64,000 nucleotides of DNA from Candidatus Roseilinea sp. (GCA_025998955.1 AP024676.1:124001-188000); one strand, 5' to 3'. Counted from the first letter of the stretch, positions 1 through 8,147 are shown. A program made the numbers and translations. The notes: generated by a model not told the origin, from the letters alone.

Positions 1-158
1 AGGTGCCGCGGGACAGGCCAATCGTCGTGGTGTGCCGGTCGGGTAATCGCAGCCAGGTTGGGCGCGACATCTTGCTGCGGGCCGGCTTTAACGCCGTGAC
101 CAGCATGGACGGTGGCATGCGCGCCTGGCGCAACGCCGGCCTGCCCGTGACTCAGTAA
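1..158 (+). CDS. Rhodanese-like domain protein, C-terminal fragment
   Basis: The reading frame is open from base 3 to a TAA at 156-158 and gives about 51 residues; the start lies outside the window. The motif VVCRSGNRS is the rhodanese active-site loop: its Cys carries the persulfide, and the CRSGNR loop cradles it. It is followed by the usual GGMRAWRNAGLPV ending of single rhodanese domains. Such domains move sulfane sulfur between thiols. It sits next to a sulfur-metabolism island with at least two more rhodanese proteins, so a role in sulfur transfer is likely. Whether other domains precede it cannot be seen. Confidence 0.85.
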   Translation, partial: VPRDRPIVVVCRSGNRSQVGRDILLRAGFNAVTSMDGGMRAWRNAGLPVTQ

Positions 159-186
159 ACCGAATTGTTGATGGAGGTTCGGACGT

Positions 187-381
187 ATGCCGATCTACGA
201 GTTCAGATGCGCCAAGTGCAAGACGACGTTCGATAAGCTCGTGCGCGGCGAGATCACGCCGCAGAACCCGGTGATCTGTCCGAGCTGCGGCAGCAAGCGC
301 ACGCGCCGGCTGGTCTCGCGCGTGTCGGCCTATCGCGGCGGCGCGTCCGGCGGCGGTGGCGACTGCGCGCCGTCGGGCTGA
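187..381 (+). CDS. FmdB-family zinc-ribbon protein
   Basis: A 64-residue protein starting MPIYEF, the hallmark opening of the FmdB/CxxC_CxxC_SSSS family. C8-x2-C11 and C31-x2-C34 form the zinc ribbon. The tail is Gly/Ser rich and holds one further Cys (C60). A GGAGG Shine-Dalgarno lies about 8 nt before the ATG. FmdB was named as a putative regulator of formamidase genes; most members have no proven function. It follows the rhodanese gene by 28 nt on the same strand and may share its transcript. Confidence 0.9.
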   Translation: MPIYEFRCAKCKTTFDKLVRGEITPQNPVICPSCGSKRTRRLVSRVSAYRGGASGGGGDCAPSG

Positions 382-436
382 GCGCCGTCGTGGGCACGTT
401 CAGCCGTGCGCTGAACAGACTGCGACATCGTCATAG

Positions 437-465
437 CGCCTCACGCGCTCGGAGCGCGTGAGGCG
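437..465. repeat. 13-bp perfect stem-loop, 3-nt loop
   Basis: Arms CGCCTCACGCGCT and its exact complement enclose the loop CGG. It lies 55 nt after the FmdB stop and just before the next gene. There is no T-run, so it is a poor intrinsic terminator. A stem-loop of the same design but different outer sequence lies at 1902-1934; the two share the inner ACGCGCT/AGCGCGT part and differ by paired changes in the outer stem, which suggests a small family of palindromic repeats. Confidence 0.6.
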
Positions 466-478
466 TTCAACTACACAA

Positions 479-847
479 ATGTTGGATCAACGCTACGCAT
501 CCGATTTGCAGCATCACATAGCCGAAGCCGAGCGTGCGATGTCCAGCCAACTGGGCGAAGGATCGGCCTGCCAGGTGCACAAGGAGGGCCGGGTCACCGG
601 CGGCATGAAGTATGCCGAAGGCGAGCTGATTGCCCTCAACGACCTAAGGCGCAAACTCAACGCGGATCCCGCGGTGGACGATGCTGCCCTTCGTGCAATC
701 GTCAGCGTAGAGATCGCGCGCTGGCAGAATGGCTTGGAGAGCCAGCGCCGTCGGCCCAAGCCGGCAATGCCGTGGCTGGCGTATTATCAGGGCGGCATTG
801 ATGCGCTAGAAGCACTACAGCAGGCATGGTTTGTCCCTGCATCCTAA
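479..847 (+). CDS. Conserved-looking hypothetical protein, 122 aa
   Basis: I do not recognise this protein. It is largely helical and charged, with no membrane segment or signal peptide and one Cys. A GTG at 458 would add seven residues but lies inside the right arm of a stem-loop, so the ATG at 479 (MLDQRYASDLQHH) is preferred; no clear ribosome binding site is visible for either. Codon use looks like its neighbours. It is convergent with the LysR gene, with 50 nt between the stops. The coding call rests on frame length and composition only. Confidence 0.55.
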   Translation: MLDQRYASDLQHHIAEAERAMSSQLGEGSACQVHKEGRVTGGMKYAEGELIALNDLRRKLNADPAVDDAALRAIVSVEIARWQNGLESQRRRPKPAMPWLAYYQGGIDALEALQQAWFVPAS

Positions 848-897
848 GGGCAACCGACGTCATTGACGGTCGCGGACGTATGCCTTGTCGGAGAGCA

Positions 898-1797
898 TCA
901 TCCGCCGGCACGTGACCGAAGATAGTCAACCATCCTGCGCATCGCAGGCAACAGCGGCGCGCGCCGTGGCCACAGCACTTTCATTTGCCGCTTGAATGGA
1001 GTGTCGCTGATGGGGATGATCCTTAACAGACCTAGAGTCACTTCTTGTTGCACCACGTAATCAGGCAGAATGCTAATCCATGGACGGCTGATGACGGCGC
1101 GCTTGATGGATTCGAAATTGTCGAACGCCATCTCGACATGGATGGCGACGCCTTGCTGGCAAAACACCTGCTCCAACCATGTGCGTGTCCGGCTTTTTGG
1201 CTGGCGCGTCACTAACGAACAACCGTTCAGCTCGGCGACACTCAATTCGCGCTTATCCCACCATGGGTGCTGCTTGCCGACTATGACATAGTGTTCGATC
1301 TCCCGCAACACGCGCACCTCGTATTTTGGATAGTCCGACTCGTGCAGCTCGCCTTCGATCAAGCCGAGCGCGATCGTACGTTCGTCCAGTGCGTGCAGGA
1401 TTTCAGGGGTGGTCAGCGTGCGCAGGTCGCAGTGGATGTTCGGGTAAGCGGCGCCGAAGTCGGCGAGCCAGTCCGGTAGCAGGTAGGTGCTGATGCCCGG
1501 AGTCGCGCCGAGGACGAGCTGAGCGTGTTTTTGCTGTCGCAGGTCGCCGACCGCATGCTCGGCCTCAGCAACCATACGGAGGATAGCTGCGGCGTGCTCT
1601 TGAAGTAGCATCCCGGCATCGGTCAGTTCAATGCCACGCCGCCCCCGCAAGAATAGTTGGACACCAAGCGCAGTCTCGAGGTCCTTGATGTGCTGGCTGA
1701 CGCCCGACTGCGTCATGTTCAATTGCTCGGCGGTAGCCGTAATACTGCGCTTTTCTGCGGCGAGCAGGAAGATCTCGAGCTTGTGCAAATCGAGCAT
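898..1797 (-). CDS. LysR-family transcriptional regulator
   Basis: About 299 residues, the normal LysR length. The N-terminal winged helix-turn-helix is clear (LEIFLLAAEKRSITATAEQ, then LNMTQSGVSQHIKDLE), followed by a periplasmic-binding-protein-like effector domain with the GATPGISTYLLPDWL opening. The ATG at 1797 is chosen because GAGGTG lies at SD distance; upstream codons in frame have no such signal. LysR proteins bind T-N11-A boxes and usually control a nearby gene and themselves. Here a palindrome lies 22 bp upstream of the start. Given the neighbours, a sulfur-compound effector (as for CysB or Cbl) is possible but is inference. Confidence 0.92.
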   Translation of the reverse strand: MLDLHKLEIFLLAAEKRSITATAEQLNMTQSGVSQHIKDLETALGVQLFLRGRRGIELTDAGMLLQEHAAAILRMVAEAEHAVGDLRQQKHAQLVLGATPGISTYLLPDWLADFGAAYPNIHCDLRTLTTPEILHALDERTIALGLIEGELHESDYPKYEVRVLREIEHYVIVGKQHPWWDKRELSVAELNGCSLVTRQPKSRTRTWLEQVFCQQGVAIHVEMAFDNFESIKRAVISRPWISILPDYVVQQEVTLGLLRIIPISDTPFKRQMKVLWPRRAPLLPAMRRMVDYLRSRAGG

Positions 1798-1818
1798 CGT
1801 AGGATCACCTCGACCCAA

Positions 1819-1842
1819 CGGCTTTTCATTATAGAAAAGCCG
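1819..1842. promoter_or_regulatory. Palindromic operator candidate upstream of the LysR gene
   Basis: CGGCTTTTC, six bases (ATTATA), then GAAAAGCCG: perfect 9-bp arms. The AT-rich centre and the place just upstream of the LysR start fit an autoregulatory operator overlapping the promoter. It could alternatively be a stem-loop in the 5' leader. Confidence 0.55.
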
Positions 1843-1901
1843 GATTGGTGCACAACTCGAGCGAACCGCGGGATACATTCGCCGGGAGTCAGGAGGTGAA
1901 A

Positions 1902-1934
1902 AGCGCTCAACGCGCTCTAAGCGCGTTGAGCGCT
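1902..1934. repeat. 15-bp perfect stem-loop, 3-nt loop
   Basis: Arms AGCGCTCAACGCGCT and complement, loop CTA. It lies between the end of the YeeE-type gene (2074, minus strand) and the LysR start, so it could end the YeeE transcript, although no T-run follows. It has the same design as the stem-loop at 437-465. Confidence 0.6.
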
Positions 1935-2073
1935 ACAACAGGTTTGCTGCCCTGCTTGGCACATGCTCGCGAGCACGCCGATGAGGGAAAGCTCGACCGG
2001 TCTTGAAACGCCGGTCGTATGGGTATCTTCCGTCTCTCACTCTGTCCTCTTCCTGGCGAGGGTGGAAGTGATT

Positions 2074-2484
2074 TCACTTGGGCAGTTTGGGTTGCAGGAC
2101 GGCGAACAGATATGCTCCGACGAGCGCACCGGCGAAGGTGGCCAAGGCCAGCCATGTGCCGGCGCCGATTTGCGCGTAGATCGGTCCGGGGCATGCACCC
2201 GTGATGGCCCAGCCCAGCCCGAAGATGATGCCGCCGATGACGACGCCTTTCTGCCACTTCTTCTCTTTGATGGTGATTGGCTCGCCCGCGATCGTCTTCA
2301 GGTGAAAGCGCTTGATGAGGAAGACGCTAATTGCGCCCACCAGCACCGCCGAGGCAATGATCAAATACATATGCGCCTCTTCGAAGCGGAACATCTTCTG
2401 GATGCGGAACCATGAAATCACTTCGGACTTGGTCAGCACGATGCCGAACAAGATGCCGATGAGCAAGACGAAGAACCGTTGCAT
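2074..2484 (-). CDS. YeeE/YedE-type (DUF6691-like) membrane protein
   Basis: A 136-residue membrane protein with about four hydrophobic segments. It has the family pattern GLGWAITGACPGPIYAQIG, whose Cys lies in the conserved GxCPGP-type motif of YeeE/YedE proteins. The family includes the thiosulfate transporter TsuA, where conserved Cys residues relay thiosulfate. Here the transporter is split into two half-size proteins, this one and 2502-2984, a known arrangement (pairs annotated PmpA/PmpB-like). The ATG at 2484 has a GGAGG SD. The genes are 17 nt apart on one strand, and the upstream gene starts behind a candidate ECF promoter. Likely role: import of thiosulfate or another sulfur species across the cytoplasmic membrane. 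Confidence 0.82.
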   Translation of the reverse strand: MQRFFVLLIGILFGIVLTKSEVISWFRIQKMFRFEEAHMYLIIASAVLVGAISVFLIKRFHLKTIAGEPITIKEKKWQKGVVIGGIIFGLGWAITGACPGPIYAQIGAGTWLALATFAGALVGAYLFAVLQPKLPK

Positions 2485-2501
2485 CGTTCTACCTCCGTGG
2501 T

Positions 2502-2984
2502 TCAGCGCGCAAACAATGCCCCGCCCCACGTCATGGCCAGGCCGCCGATGAAGAAGCTGATGCTCGCAATCAGGCTCGGCAGCCGCAGGTTGGACAGGCC
2601 CATGATCGTGTGGCCCGAAGTGCAGCCATCGGCGTAGCGCGTGCCGAAGCCGACCAGGATGCCGCCGATGAACAGCTTAATCACGCCTTCGACCGAGGCA
2701 TATTCCTGCGGCAGCAACTGGGCCGGCTGTGCCGACAGGAAGTTAGCGGCGATGAAGCCACCTAACAGCACGCCGACGACGAAGACGAGATTCCACGACT
2801 CCTGCCGCACGTCATTGTTCTTCAGATATGGTAAGCGGGATTTGGGAAAGGCGAGCGAACACCAATGACGGAAGGAACTGGAGATGCCGAGCGTCTTGCC
2901 GGTGAGAATCAACAACAGCGGCACGCTCAGCCCGATCAAAGGCCCTGCGATATACCAGGGCCAAGTCTCGAAAAGCCAATCCAT
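2502..2984 (-). CDS. YeeE/YedE family sulfur-transport protein
   Basis: 160 residues with about four membrane segments and the conserved motif RYADGCTSGHTIMG, the Cys-bearing signature of YeeE/YedE half-transporters. It pairs with the smaller 2074-2484 product. SD GAGGAG lies 7 nt before the ATG. A middle section (KNNDVRQESWN) is typical of the longer half. Together the two halves would make one complete sulfur-compound transporter of TsuA type. The gene lies 117 nt downstream of the ECF sigma gene, and the gap holds a TGTAACC-type promoter motif, so it may be part of the sigma factor's regulon. Confidence 0.85.
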   Translation of the reverse strand: MDWLFETWPWYIAGPLIGLSVPLLLILTGKTLGISSSFRHWCSLAFPKSRLPYLKNNDVRQESWNLVFVVGVLLGGFIAANFLSAQPAQLLPQEYASVEGVIKLFIGGILVGFGTRYADGCTSGHTIMGLSNLRLPSLIASISFFIGGLAMTWGGALFAR

Positions 2985-3058
2985 CGCTATCTCCTCTCGT
3001 GAGCCATTCGAATTCCACGCCGCGGTCCGGGCGCTGCGAAACGCGACGTTCTCAAATA

Positions 3059-3089
3059 CATAGAGTCTGGCCGCAGCGAAAAGGTTACA
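3059..3089 (-). promoter_or_regulatory. Candidate ECF-type promoter for the YeeE pair
   Basis: On the minus strand: TGTAACC (3089-3083), 18 bases, then TCTATG (3064-3059). TGTAAC-type -35 boxes are typical for ECF sigma factors. The same TGTAACC-N18-TCT arrangement occurs at 6231-6261 before the SulP operon. A transcript from here would have a 5' leader of about 70 nt before the YeeE start. Confidence 0.5.
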
Positions 3090-3101
3090 CAGCGATAGGC
3101 G

Positions 3102-3719
3102 CTACTGGTAGTACTCCTTCAGCTTCTCTCCCAGCTTCTCGCGCAGTTTGGCGCGCGCACGGTGCAAGCGCACCTTCACGGCCGAGGGGCTGATGCACAA
3201 GCGTTCGGATGTCTCGAGGACGGAGAGGCCGTCTAGATCACGCATCACCAGCACCTGGCGCAGCGTCTTCGGGAGCGAAGCGATGGCCTCACTCAGTTGG
3301 GCGCGGAACTCCTGGTTTTCGATGAAGTCGTCCAGCGCTGCATAATCGGTGGGTTCGTCTGCAGCGCCGATGTCCTCGATCCCGCCAGACGGATTGCGTT
3401 CGCTGAGGTCAGCTTCGGTAATTTCGGCTTGGCGTTTCCTGTAGCGCAATCGCTCTAATGAGGCATTATGGACAATTCGGTATAGCCATGTCCCCAGAGA
3501 GGCGTTGCCCTCGAAGTGCCGGATAGCTCGGAAGGCGCGGAAATACGTCTCCTGCACGATGTCCTCGGCTTCATACTGATCGCGGAGGATCTCGTAGGCA
3601 TGCCGATACAGCCTGCGCCCGTGCATCCGCATGCACTCGGCGCAGGCTGCCATATCACCCGCCTTCAGCCGGGCGACGAGTTGCCTCTCGTCATTCGATT
3701 CATCCAGGAAATCCGCCAA
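3102..3719 (-). CDS. RNA polymerase ECF-type sigma factor
   Basis: 205 residues. Region 2 holds the core helix YEILRDQYEAEDIVQETY; region 4 holds LPKTLRQVLVMRDLDGLS followed by a helix-turn-helix (CISPSAVKVRLHRARAKL). No region 3 is present, as in ECF factors. The start is TTG at 3719 because no ATG or GTG gives an intact first helix; the SD is weak. Odd point: C26-x2-C29 lies in the first helix (ACAECMRMHG), where most ECF factors have no Cys pair. No anti-sigma gene is adjacent. It is flanked by sulfur genes, so it probably controls them. Confidence 0.92.
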   Translation of the reverse strand: MADFLDESNDERQLVARLKAGDMAACAECMRMHGRRLYRHAYEILRDQYEAEDIVQETYFRAFRAIRHFEGNASLGTWLYRIVHNASLERLRYRKRQAEITEADLSERNPSGGIEDIGAADEPTDYAALDDFIENQEFRAQLSEAIASLPKTLRQVLVMRDLDGLSVLETSERLCISPSAVKVRLHRARAKLREKLGEKLKEYYQ

Positions 3720-3842
3720 TAGTGCGGATCAACCCTAGCAACCCAGCAGGATAATTTCAAGCGCGATTGGGTAATGGATCGTTAAGCCTGCCCTAATACC
3801 TTCAGGTCCTTCGAGCAACTCATGTTCACAACATCGGTCGCG

Positions 3843-5300
3843 TCACGATAAATCGGGAGCGACGGTCGGATAGCGCTTCATGTAGTCACTCATGCCTTCG
3901 GGCGCGATGTTCAGCAGATCGGAGAAGCCATAGCGCACCAGCAGGCTGCACACCGCGCTCGCGCGCGTGCCGCTCTCGCAGGTGATGACGATCTTCCGGT
4001 CACGCGGCAGCTCATCTATGTGGTTGCGGATGTCCCTCAGCGAGATGAGGCGAATGTCCGTCTTGCCATTTGGGATGACGCCCTTGGCCCACTCAAACGG
4101 CTCGCGCACGTCCAAGATCACCGCGTCGCCGGCTTGCGCGTGGCGATGCAGGTCTTCCAGCGAGCCGACCGGCAGCGTGGCTACGGGTAGTCCTGCGGCA
4201 GCCCAAGCCTGCACGGGTTCGCAGAGATAGCCAAGCACCGGATTGCGCTTGCCGGCTGCATGTGACCACAGCTCAGCGGCGTCGGCCGCGACAATAGGGA
4301 TGTCGCCGGCGAAGATCAGTGGCTCACCCGGCGCTGTGACAGCCATAACGCGATCAACCAGCTTGTCTTTGTGGTACGTGACATTGATCGCCCCCCTGGG
4401 ATGGCCGGCTGCGAAGTCCAGCTGTTTGCGCAAGTCAATCATCACAGCGCCGGACCGCATCTCTTCGTAGGCTTGCCGGACGTTCATGCCAAGCGCTTGC
4501 TTATTCGCAGCGGCGATTTGTGCGGCGAATTCTTCCGGCAGGGGCAACGCGCCGCGGTTGGTGTTGCGGTGCCGCAATACCTCTTCGACGACGCGGCGCG
4601 GCGTCTCGCCCGCCAGGCGGGCGAACTCCTCCTTGGTGCGCGCCTGCAGCATCCAGTTGAAACGTCGCTCGAAGCCGATCGTGCTGGAAGTTTTGCCGCT
4701 CATGTTCTTGCCGCCACACGCCGAGCCACCATAGTGGGCGGGGAAGATCTCACAGTCGTCCGGCAGGGCCAACAACTTCTGCACGCTTTCGAACATCGCA
4801 TCGTTCCCGGTGAGCGGCAAGCTCACCAGGTCGGTGCGGCCAACGTCGTTGACGAACAGGCAATCGCCGGTGAGCACCATCCATGGGCGTTCGGCGCGCG
4901 GATTATCGCTCACCGCATATGACATGTGCTCCGGCGTATGGCCTGGCGTGTGGATCGCCGTGAGCGTGATGTTGCCGACCTGAATCTTGTCGCCATCGTT
5001 CACGCGCACGTGGTCGTATAGCACGGTGGCACTGGTGGCCTTGCCTTGGATGTCATCGCGACTGGGAGCGTAAATCTTTGCGCCGGTCAGCGCAGCGATC
5101 ACTTGCCCGGTGGAGAAATAGTCGGCATGGAAGTGGGTCTCGATGACCTTCGTGATCTTCAAGCCCTTATCGGCTGCGGCGAGGATGTAGTCTTCGGCCG
5201 GAAGACCGGGATCCACCACAGCCGCCTCGCCGGTGGCCACACAGCCGATGAGATATGACGCCGCGGATATCGGCTCGTTGAGAAATTGTCGGAAAATCAT
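3843..5300 (-). CDS. MBL-fold persulfide-dioxygenase-like protein fused to two rhodanese domains
   Basis: 485 residues. Residues 1-235 are a metallo-beta-lactamase fold of the ETHE1/glyoxalase-II group: T55-H-F-H-A-D-Y61, H121 (HTPGH), D146 (TGDCLF) and AHYGGSACGG. ETHE1-type enzymes oxidise glutathione persulfide to sulfite with one Fe held by two His and one Asp. The HxHxDH motif here ends in Tyr, so the second metal site is broken, as expected for a mono-iron enzyme. Residues 265-360 are a rhodanese fold without the active Cys; residues 375-475 are a rhodanese with C441 (TCESGTRAS). SD AAGGAG precedes the ATG. The fusion would let rhodanese hand its persulfide to the dioxygenase. Gene order with YeeE and SulP supports cytoplasmic sulfane-sulfur oxidation. 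Confidence 0.88.
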   Translation of the reverse strand: MIFRQFLNEPISAASYLIGCVATGEAAVVDPGLPAEDYILAAADKGLKITKVIETHFHADYFSTGQVIAALTGAKIYAPSRDDIQGKATSATVLYDHVRVNDGDKIQVGNITLTAIHTPGHTPEHMSYAVSDNPRAERPWMVLTGDCLFVNDVGRTDLVSLPLTGNDAMFESVQKLLALPDDCEIFPAHYGGSACGGKNMSGKTSSTIGFERRFNWMLQARTKEEFARLAGETPRRVVEEVLRHRNTNRGALPLPEEFAAQIAAANKQALGMNVRQAYEEMRSGAVMIDLRKQLDFAAGHPRGAINVTYHKDKLVDRVMAVTAPGEPLIFAGDIPIVAADAAELWSHAAGKRNPVLGYLCEPVQAWAAAGLPVATLPVGSLEDLHRHAQAGDAVILDVREPFEWAKGVIPNGKTDIRLISLRDIRNHIDELPRDRKIVITCESGTRASAVCSLLVRYGFSDLLNIAPEGMSDYMKRYPTVAPDLS

Positions 5301-5346
5301 CGTCGGACTCCTTGTGACATTGCTCCTGAACGAACAATTACTTTCA

Positions 5347-6078
5347 TCAGCTTTGGTCTGTTGGTTTAGATGGCGTCTTCTGCGAAAGGTTACGCTCGGC
5401 TTCTATGGGAAGCCCGGCGCAAATCCAGCTCCTCATACCGCCCGCCACTCGATAGATGTGCTCGAAACCTCGGTTCGACAGATGAAGCGCTGCGCGCCGA
5501 CAGCGCATACCGGCGGTACAGACTAGGACGAGTGGCTGCTGCGGGTCGAGCGTGTGGATGTATTCTTCGAAGTGGTCGAAGGGGATCAAGCGTGCTCCCG
5601 GCACATGGCCTGCAGCGTATGCTTCGGGGTCGCTCACGTCTACCACCATCGGCGGCCGGTCGCTTTGCAGCATCGCGTGGAGTTGGATGGGCGAGATGGC
5701 CTGCAATTCTCCGCTCGCAACAGGAAAGCCCGACGTGCGCCATGCAGCGATCCCGCCTCCCATGCAGCCTGCGACGCGATAGCGCGCTTTCAGCAGGCCA
5801 TGCAGCAAGGGCACCAGCGCGGCATGCGGCTCGGAGACGATTACGACCGGCAGGGACGGCGGAATCAGTTTGCGGAGCGCTGCGAGGCGCGTGGGGCCTC
5901 GAGGGAACAGGCTCGCCGGGATGTTGACCGACCCAGGGACGTGCGCCTTCAGAAAATCAGGGCGCTCGCGCGCATCCACCGGCACATGCCCATCCAGGAT
6001 GAGTCGCATGACCTGCGGTGGTGTGAGAGGATGTGCGCTCAGATGCTCGATTTGCGCGAGAATGCTGCGGCTAATCAT
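5347..6078 (-). CDS. Tandem rhodanese sulfurtransferase
   Basis: 243 residues with two rhodanese folds. The first (about 15-120) has lost the catalytic Cys (SEPHAAL where the CxxGxR loop would be); the second (about 130-235) keeps C187 in VCTAGMRCR. One inactive plus one active domain is the usual layout of two-domain sulfurtransferases such as thiosulfate or mercaptopyruvate sulfurtransferase. No signal peptide is seen, so it is cytoplasmic. It lies 46 nt upstream of the MBL-rhodanese gene on the same strand and probably shares its transcript. Likely role: passing sulfane sulfur from imported thiosulfate or polysulfide to the dioxygenase. Confidence 0.9.
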   Translation of the reverse strand: MISRSILAQIEHLSAHPLTPPQVMRLILDGHVPVDARERPDFLKAHVPGSVNIPASLFPRGPTRLAALRKLIPPSLPVVIVSEPHAALVPLLHGLLKARYRVAGCMGGGIAAWRTSGFPVASGELQAISPIQLHAMLQSDRPPMVVDVSDPEAYAAGHVPGARLIPFDHFEEYIHTLDPQQPLVLVCTAGMRCRRAALHLSNRGFEHIYRVAGGMRSWICAGLPIEAERNLSQKTPSKPTDQS

Positions 6079-6150
6079 GTCGCCTTGACCCCTTTGAAGA
6101 AAATTTGATGACCGAATTGCCTTGAAAGTTACGAGCTATTGGTTCGGTAG

Positions 6151-6176
6151 CACTCAACATGTTCCGCCGTTGAGTG
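6151..6176. promoter_or_regulatory. Inverted repeat in the divergent control region
   Basis: CACTCAAC, ten bases, GTTGAGTG: perfect 8-bp arms between the divergent rhodanese (minus) and SulP (plus) operons. Spacing of one to two helical turns fits a dimeric regulator, perhaps the LysR protein nearby. A weaker relative of the ECF motif (CGTAACT-N18-TC) lies at 6133-6106 on the minus strand before the rhodanese gene. Confidence 0.4.
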
Positions 6177-6230
6177 TGAGCGTGTTTCTGCCTCTGCGGG
6201 CAAATGCACCCCATGTACGGCTCGCAACGA

Positions 6231-6261
6231 TGTAACCAAAGAGAACGTTGGCGCATCTGAG
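6231..6261 (+). promoter_or_regulatory. Candidate ECF-type promoter for the SulP-Mrp-molybdoenzyme operon
   Basis: TGTAACC at 6231-6237, 18 bases, TCTGAG at 6256-6261. Word and spacing match the motif before the YeeE pair. The -10 box ends only 8 nt before the ATG at 6270, so a transcript from here would be leaderless or nearly so, which agrees with the lack of a clear SD. Confidence 0.45.
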
Positions 6262-6269
6262 TAAGAGAA

Positions 6270-8084
6270 ATGAGCATCGTCACACGGGTTGCTCCCGAGC
6301 GTCAGCCGGCATCTGCCCCACCTTCGAGGCGGATGCCCGGCAAGCCATCTCTTCTACACAGGTATGTGCCTATCTTGCGCTGGCTGCCGGCCTACCGTCG
6401 CGCCGACCTGCCACGAGACCTCATCGCCGGCGTGATCACCGCCATCATGCTCGTACCGCAGAGCATGGCATACGCACAACTGGGCGGTCTGCCTCCTCAG
6501 GTGGGCCTGTATGCCACGATCTTGCCGATTGCCACCTACGCCATATTGGGGACCTCAGGGCAACTCTCGGTTGGGCCGGCCGCGATCACGTCGCTGGCCG
6601 TGCTGGCCGGCGTAAGTACGCTGGCTTCGCCAGGCTCGCCGCGTTATCTGGAACTGGTGTTGTTGCTCACCTTCCTGGTCGGCATGATCAAGGTGGCGTT
6701 GGGCATCTTCCGGATGGGCGCGGTGCTGAATTTCGTCTCGGCGCCGGTGCTCTCCGGTTTCTTGTCCGCTGCAGCGATCGTCATTGCGGTAAGCCAGCTC
6801 AAGCACTTGTTGGGCTTCGACGTGGCCGGAAAGGGAGTGTTTGACCAGCTCTACGACGCCATTACGCACATCGGCAAGACCAACCCGGTTACGCTGGCCA
6901 TCGCGGTTGCGAGCATTCTGACCTTGATCCTGTTTAAGAGCAGCGCGTTTAAGTCGCTGTTGAAGAAACTGGGCGCATCGGCGAAGCTCCGCACATTGAT
7001 CAGCAGCCTATCGCTGCTTGTGGTGCTGGTGATGGCGACGGTGTTGACGGCAGCGCTCCGGCTTGATGTGGTCGCAGGAGTGAAGACGGTGGGGAAGATC
7101 CCTGCAGGCCTGCCGCCGTTGACGGTGCCGAGATTATCTTTGACCGATGTCCAATTGCTGCTCCCCACGGCGCTGACCATCGTCTTTATCGGCGTGGTGG
7201 AATCCATCTCGATTGCCAAAGCGCTGGCCAGCAAGCATCGCCAGCGGATTGACCCCGATCAAGAGTTGATCGGTCTCGGCGCAGCGAACCTGATGGCCAG
7301 CGTGACCGGGGCCTATCCGGTTGCCGGTGGGTTGGCGCGCTCGGTGGTGAACAACGAAGCCGGCGCGATGACCGGTCTGGCGTCGTTGACGACGGCAACT
7401 ATGATGGCAGCGATGCTGCTCTTCCTCACGCCGCTGTTCTACTACCTTCCACAATCGGTGTTGGCCTCGATTGTGGTAGTGGCCGTCGCCGGATTGTTCG
7501 ACTTGCACGAAGCCAAGCGGCTATATCACCTCCAACGCAGTGATTTCTTGACGTGGCTGGCGACGTTTGCCACCACGATCGCGTTCAACATTGAAATCGG
7601 CATCCTCGCTGGCGTAGTGATATCGCTACTGCTCTACCTATGGCGCAGCAGCCGCCCGAAAATTGCTGAAATCGGCCGCATCCCGGGCACACAGATTTTT
7701 AGAAACGTAAAACATTACGAAACACAGACGTCCGACTCGGTCGTGGCGCTGCGCATGGACGAGAGTCTGTATTTCGCCAATGCGCACTATCTCGAAGATC
7801 GCGTGTTGGAAATCGTTGCTGCGCGCCCCGCAGTGCGGCATCTGATATTGCACTGCTCGCCGATCAACAATGTGGACACCACCGCCATCGAGGTGCTCCA
7901 TGCTTTGTACGGTGAGCTGCGTGATGCAGGTGTGGAGTTACACCTTGCATCCGTCAAGCGGTGGGTGCTGGAGAGTCTGGGGCAATCTGGATTCGTCGAA
8001 TTGATCGGCCGAGATCACATCCACCGCAGCATGGATGAGGCGCTGAAAGCGATCGAGGAGAAGGGCGCGATAAGCGATCGCTAA
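6270..8084 (+). CDS. SulP-family anion transporter with STAS domain
   Basis: 604 residues. The SulP membrane domain spans about 40-450, with PRDLIAGVITAIMLVPQSMAYAQ and GLPPQVGLYAT, the signature first helices that form the anion site. A STAS domain follows at about 480-595 (LHCSPINNVDTTAIEVLHAL). SulP proteins carry sulfate, bicarbonate or other oxyanions, usually with H+ or Na+ or by exchange. It is first in a plus-strand cluster that includes a molybdoenzyme likely to make sulfate, and a second SulP closes the same cluster, so sulfate export or exchange is a sensible guess. No clear SD is present. Confidence 0.93.
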   Translation: MSIVTRVAPERQPASAPPSRRMPGKPSLLHRYVPILRWLPAYRRADLPRDLIAGVITAIMLVPQSMAYAQLGGLPPQVGLYATILPIATYAILGTSGQLSVGPAAITSLAVLAGVSTLASPGSPRYLELVLLLTFLVGMIKVALGIFRMGAVLNFVSAPVLSGFLSAAAIVIAVSQLKHLLGFDVAGKGVFDQLYDAITHIGKTNPVTLAIAVASILTLILFKSSAFKSLLKKLGASAKLRTLISSLSLLVVLVMATVLTAALRLDVVAGVKTVGKIPAGLPPLTVPRLSLTDVQLLLPTALTIVFIGVVESISIAKALASKHRQRIDPDQELIGLGAANLMASVTGAYPVAGGLARSVVNNEAGAMTGLASLTTATMMAAMLLFLTPLFYYLPQSVLASIVVVAVAGLFDLHEAKRLYHLQRSDFLTWLATFATTIAFNIEIGILAGVVISLLLYLWRSSRPKIAEIGRIPGTQIFRNVKHYETQTSDSVVALRMDESLYFANAHYLEDRVLEIVAARPAVRHLILHCSPINNVDTTAIEVLHALYGELRDAGVELHLASVKRWVLESLGQSGFVELIGRDHIHRSMDEALKAIEEKGAISDR

Positions 8085-8147
8085 TCCCGTCATCGCTCGA
8101 TGGCGATACCACTTCGCGTCCTTTCGCTCTATGATACCCTTTGGCCA

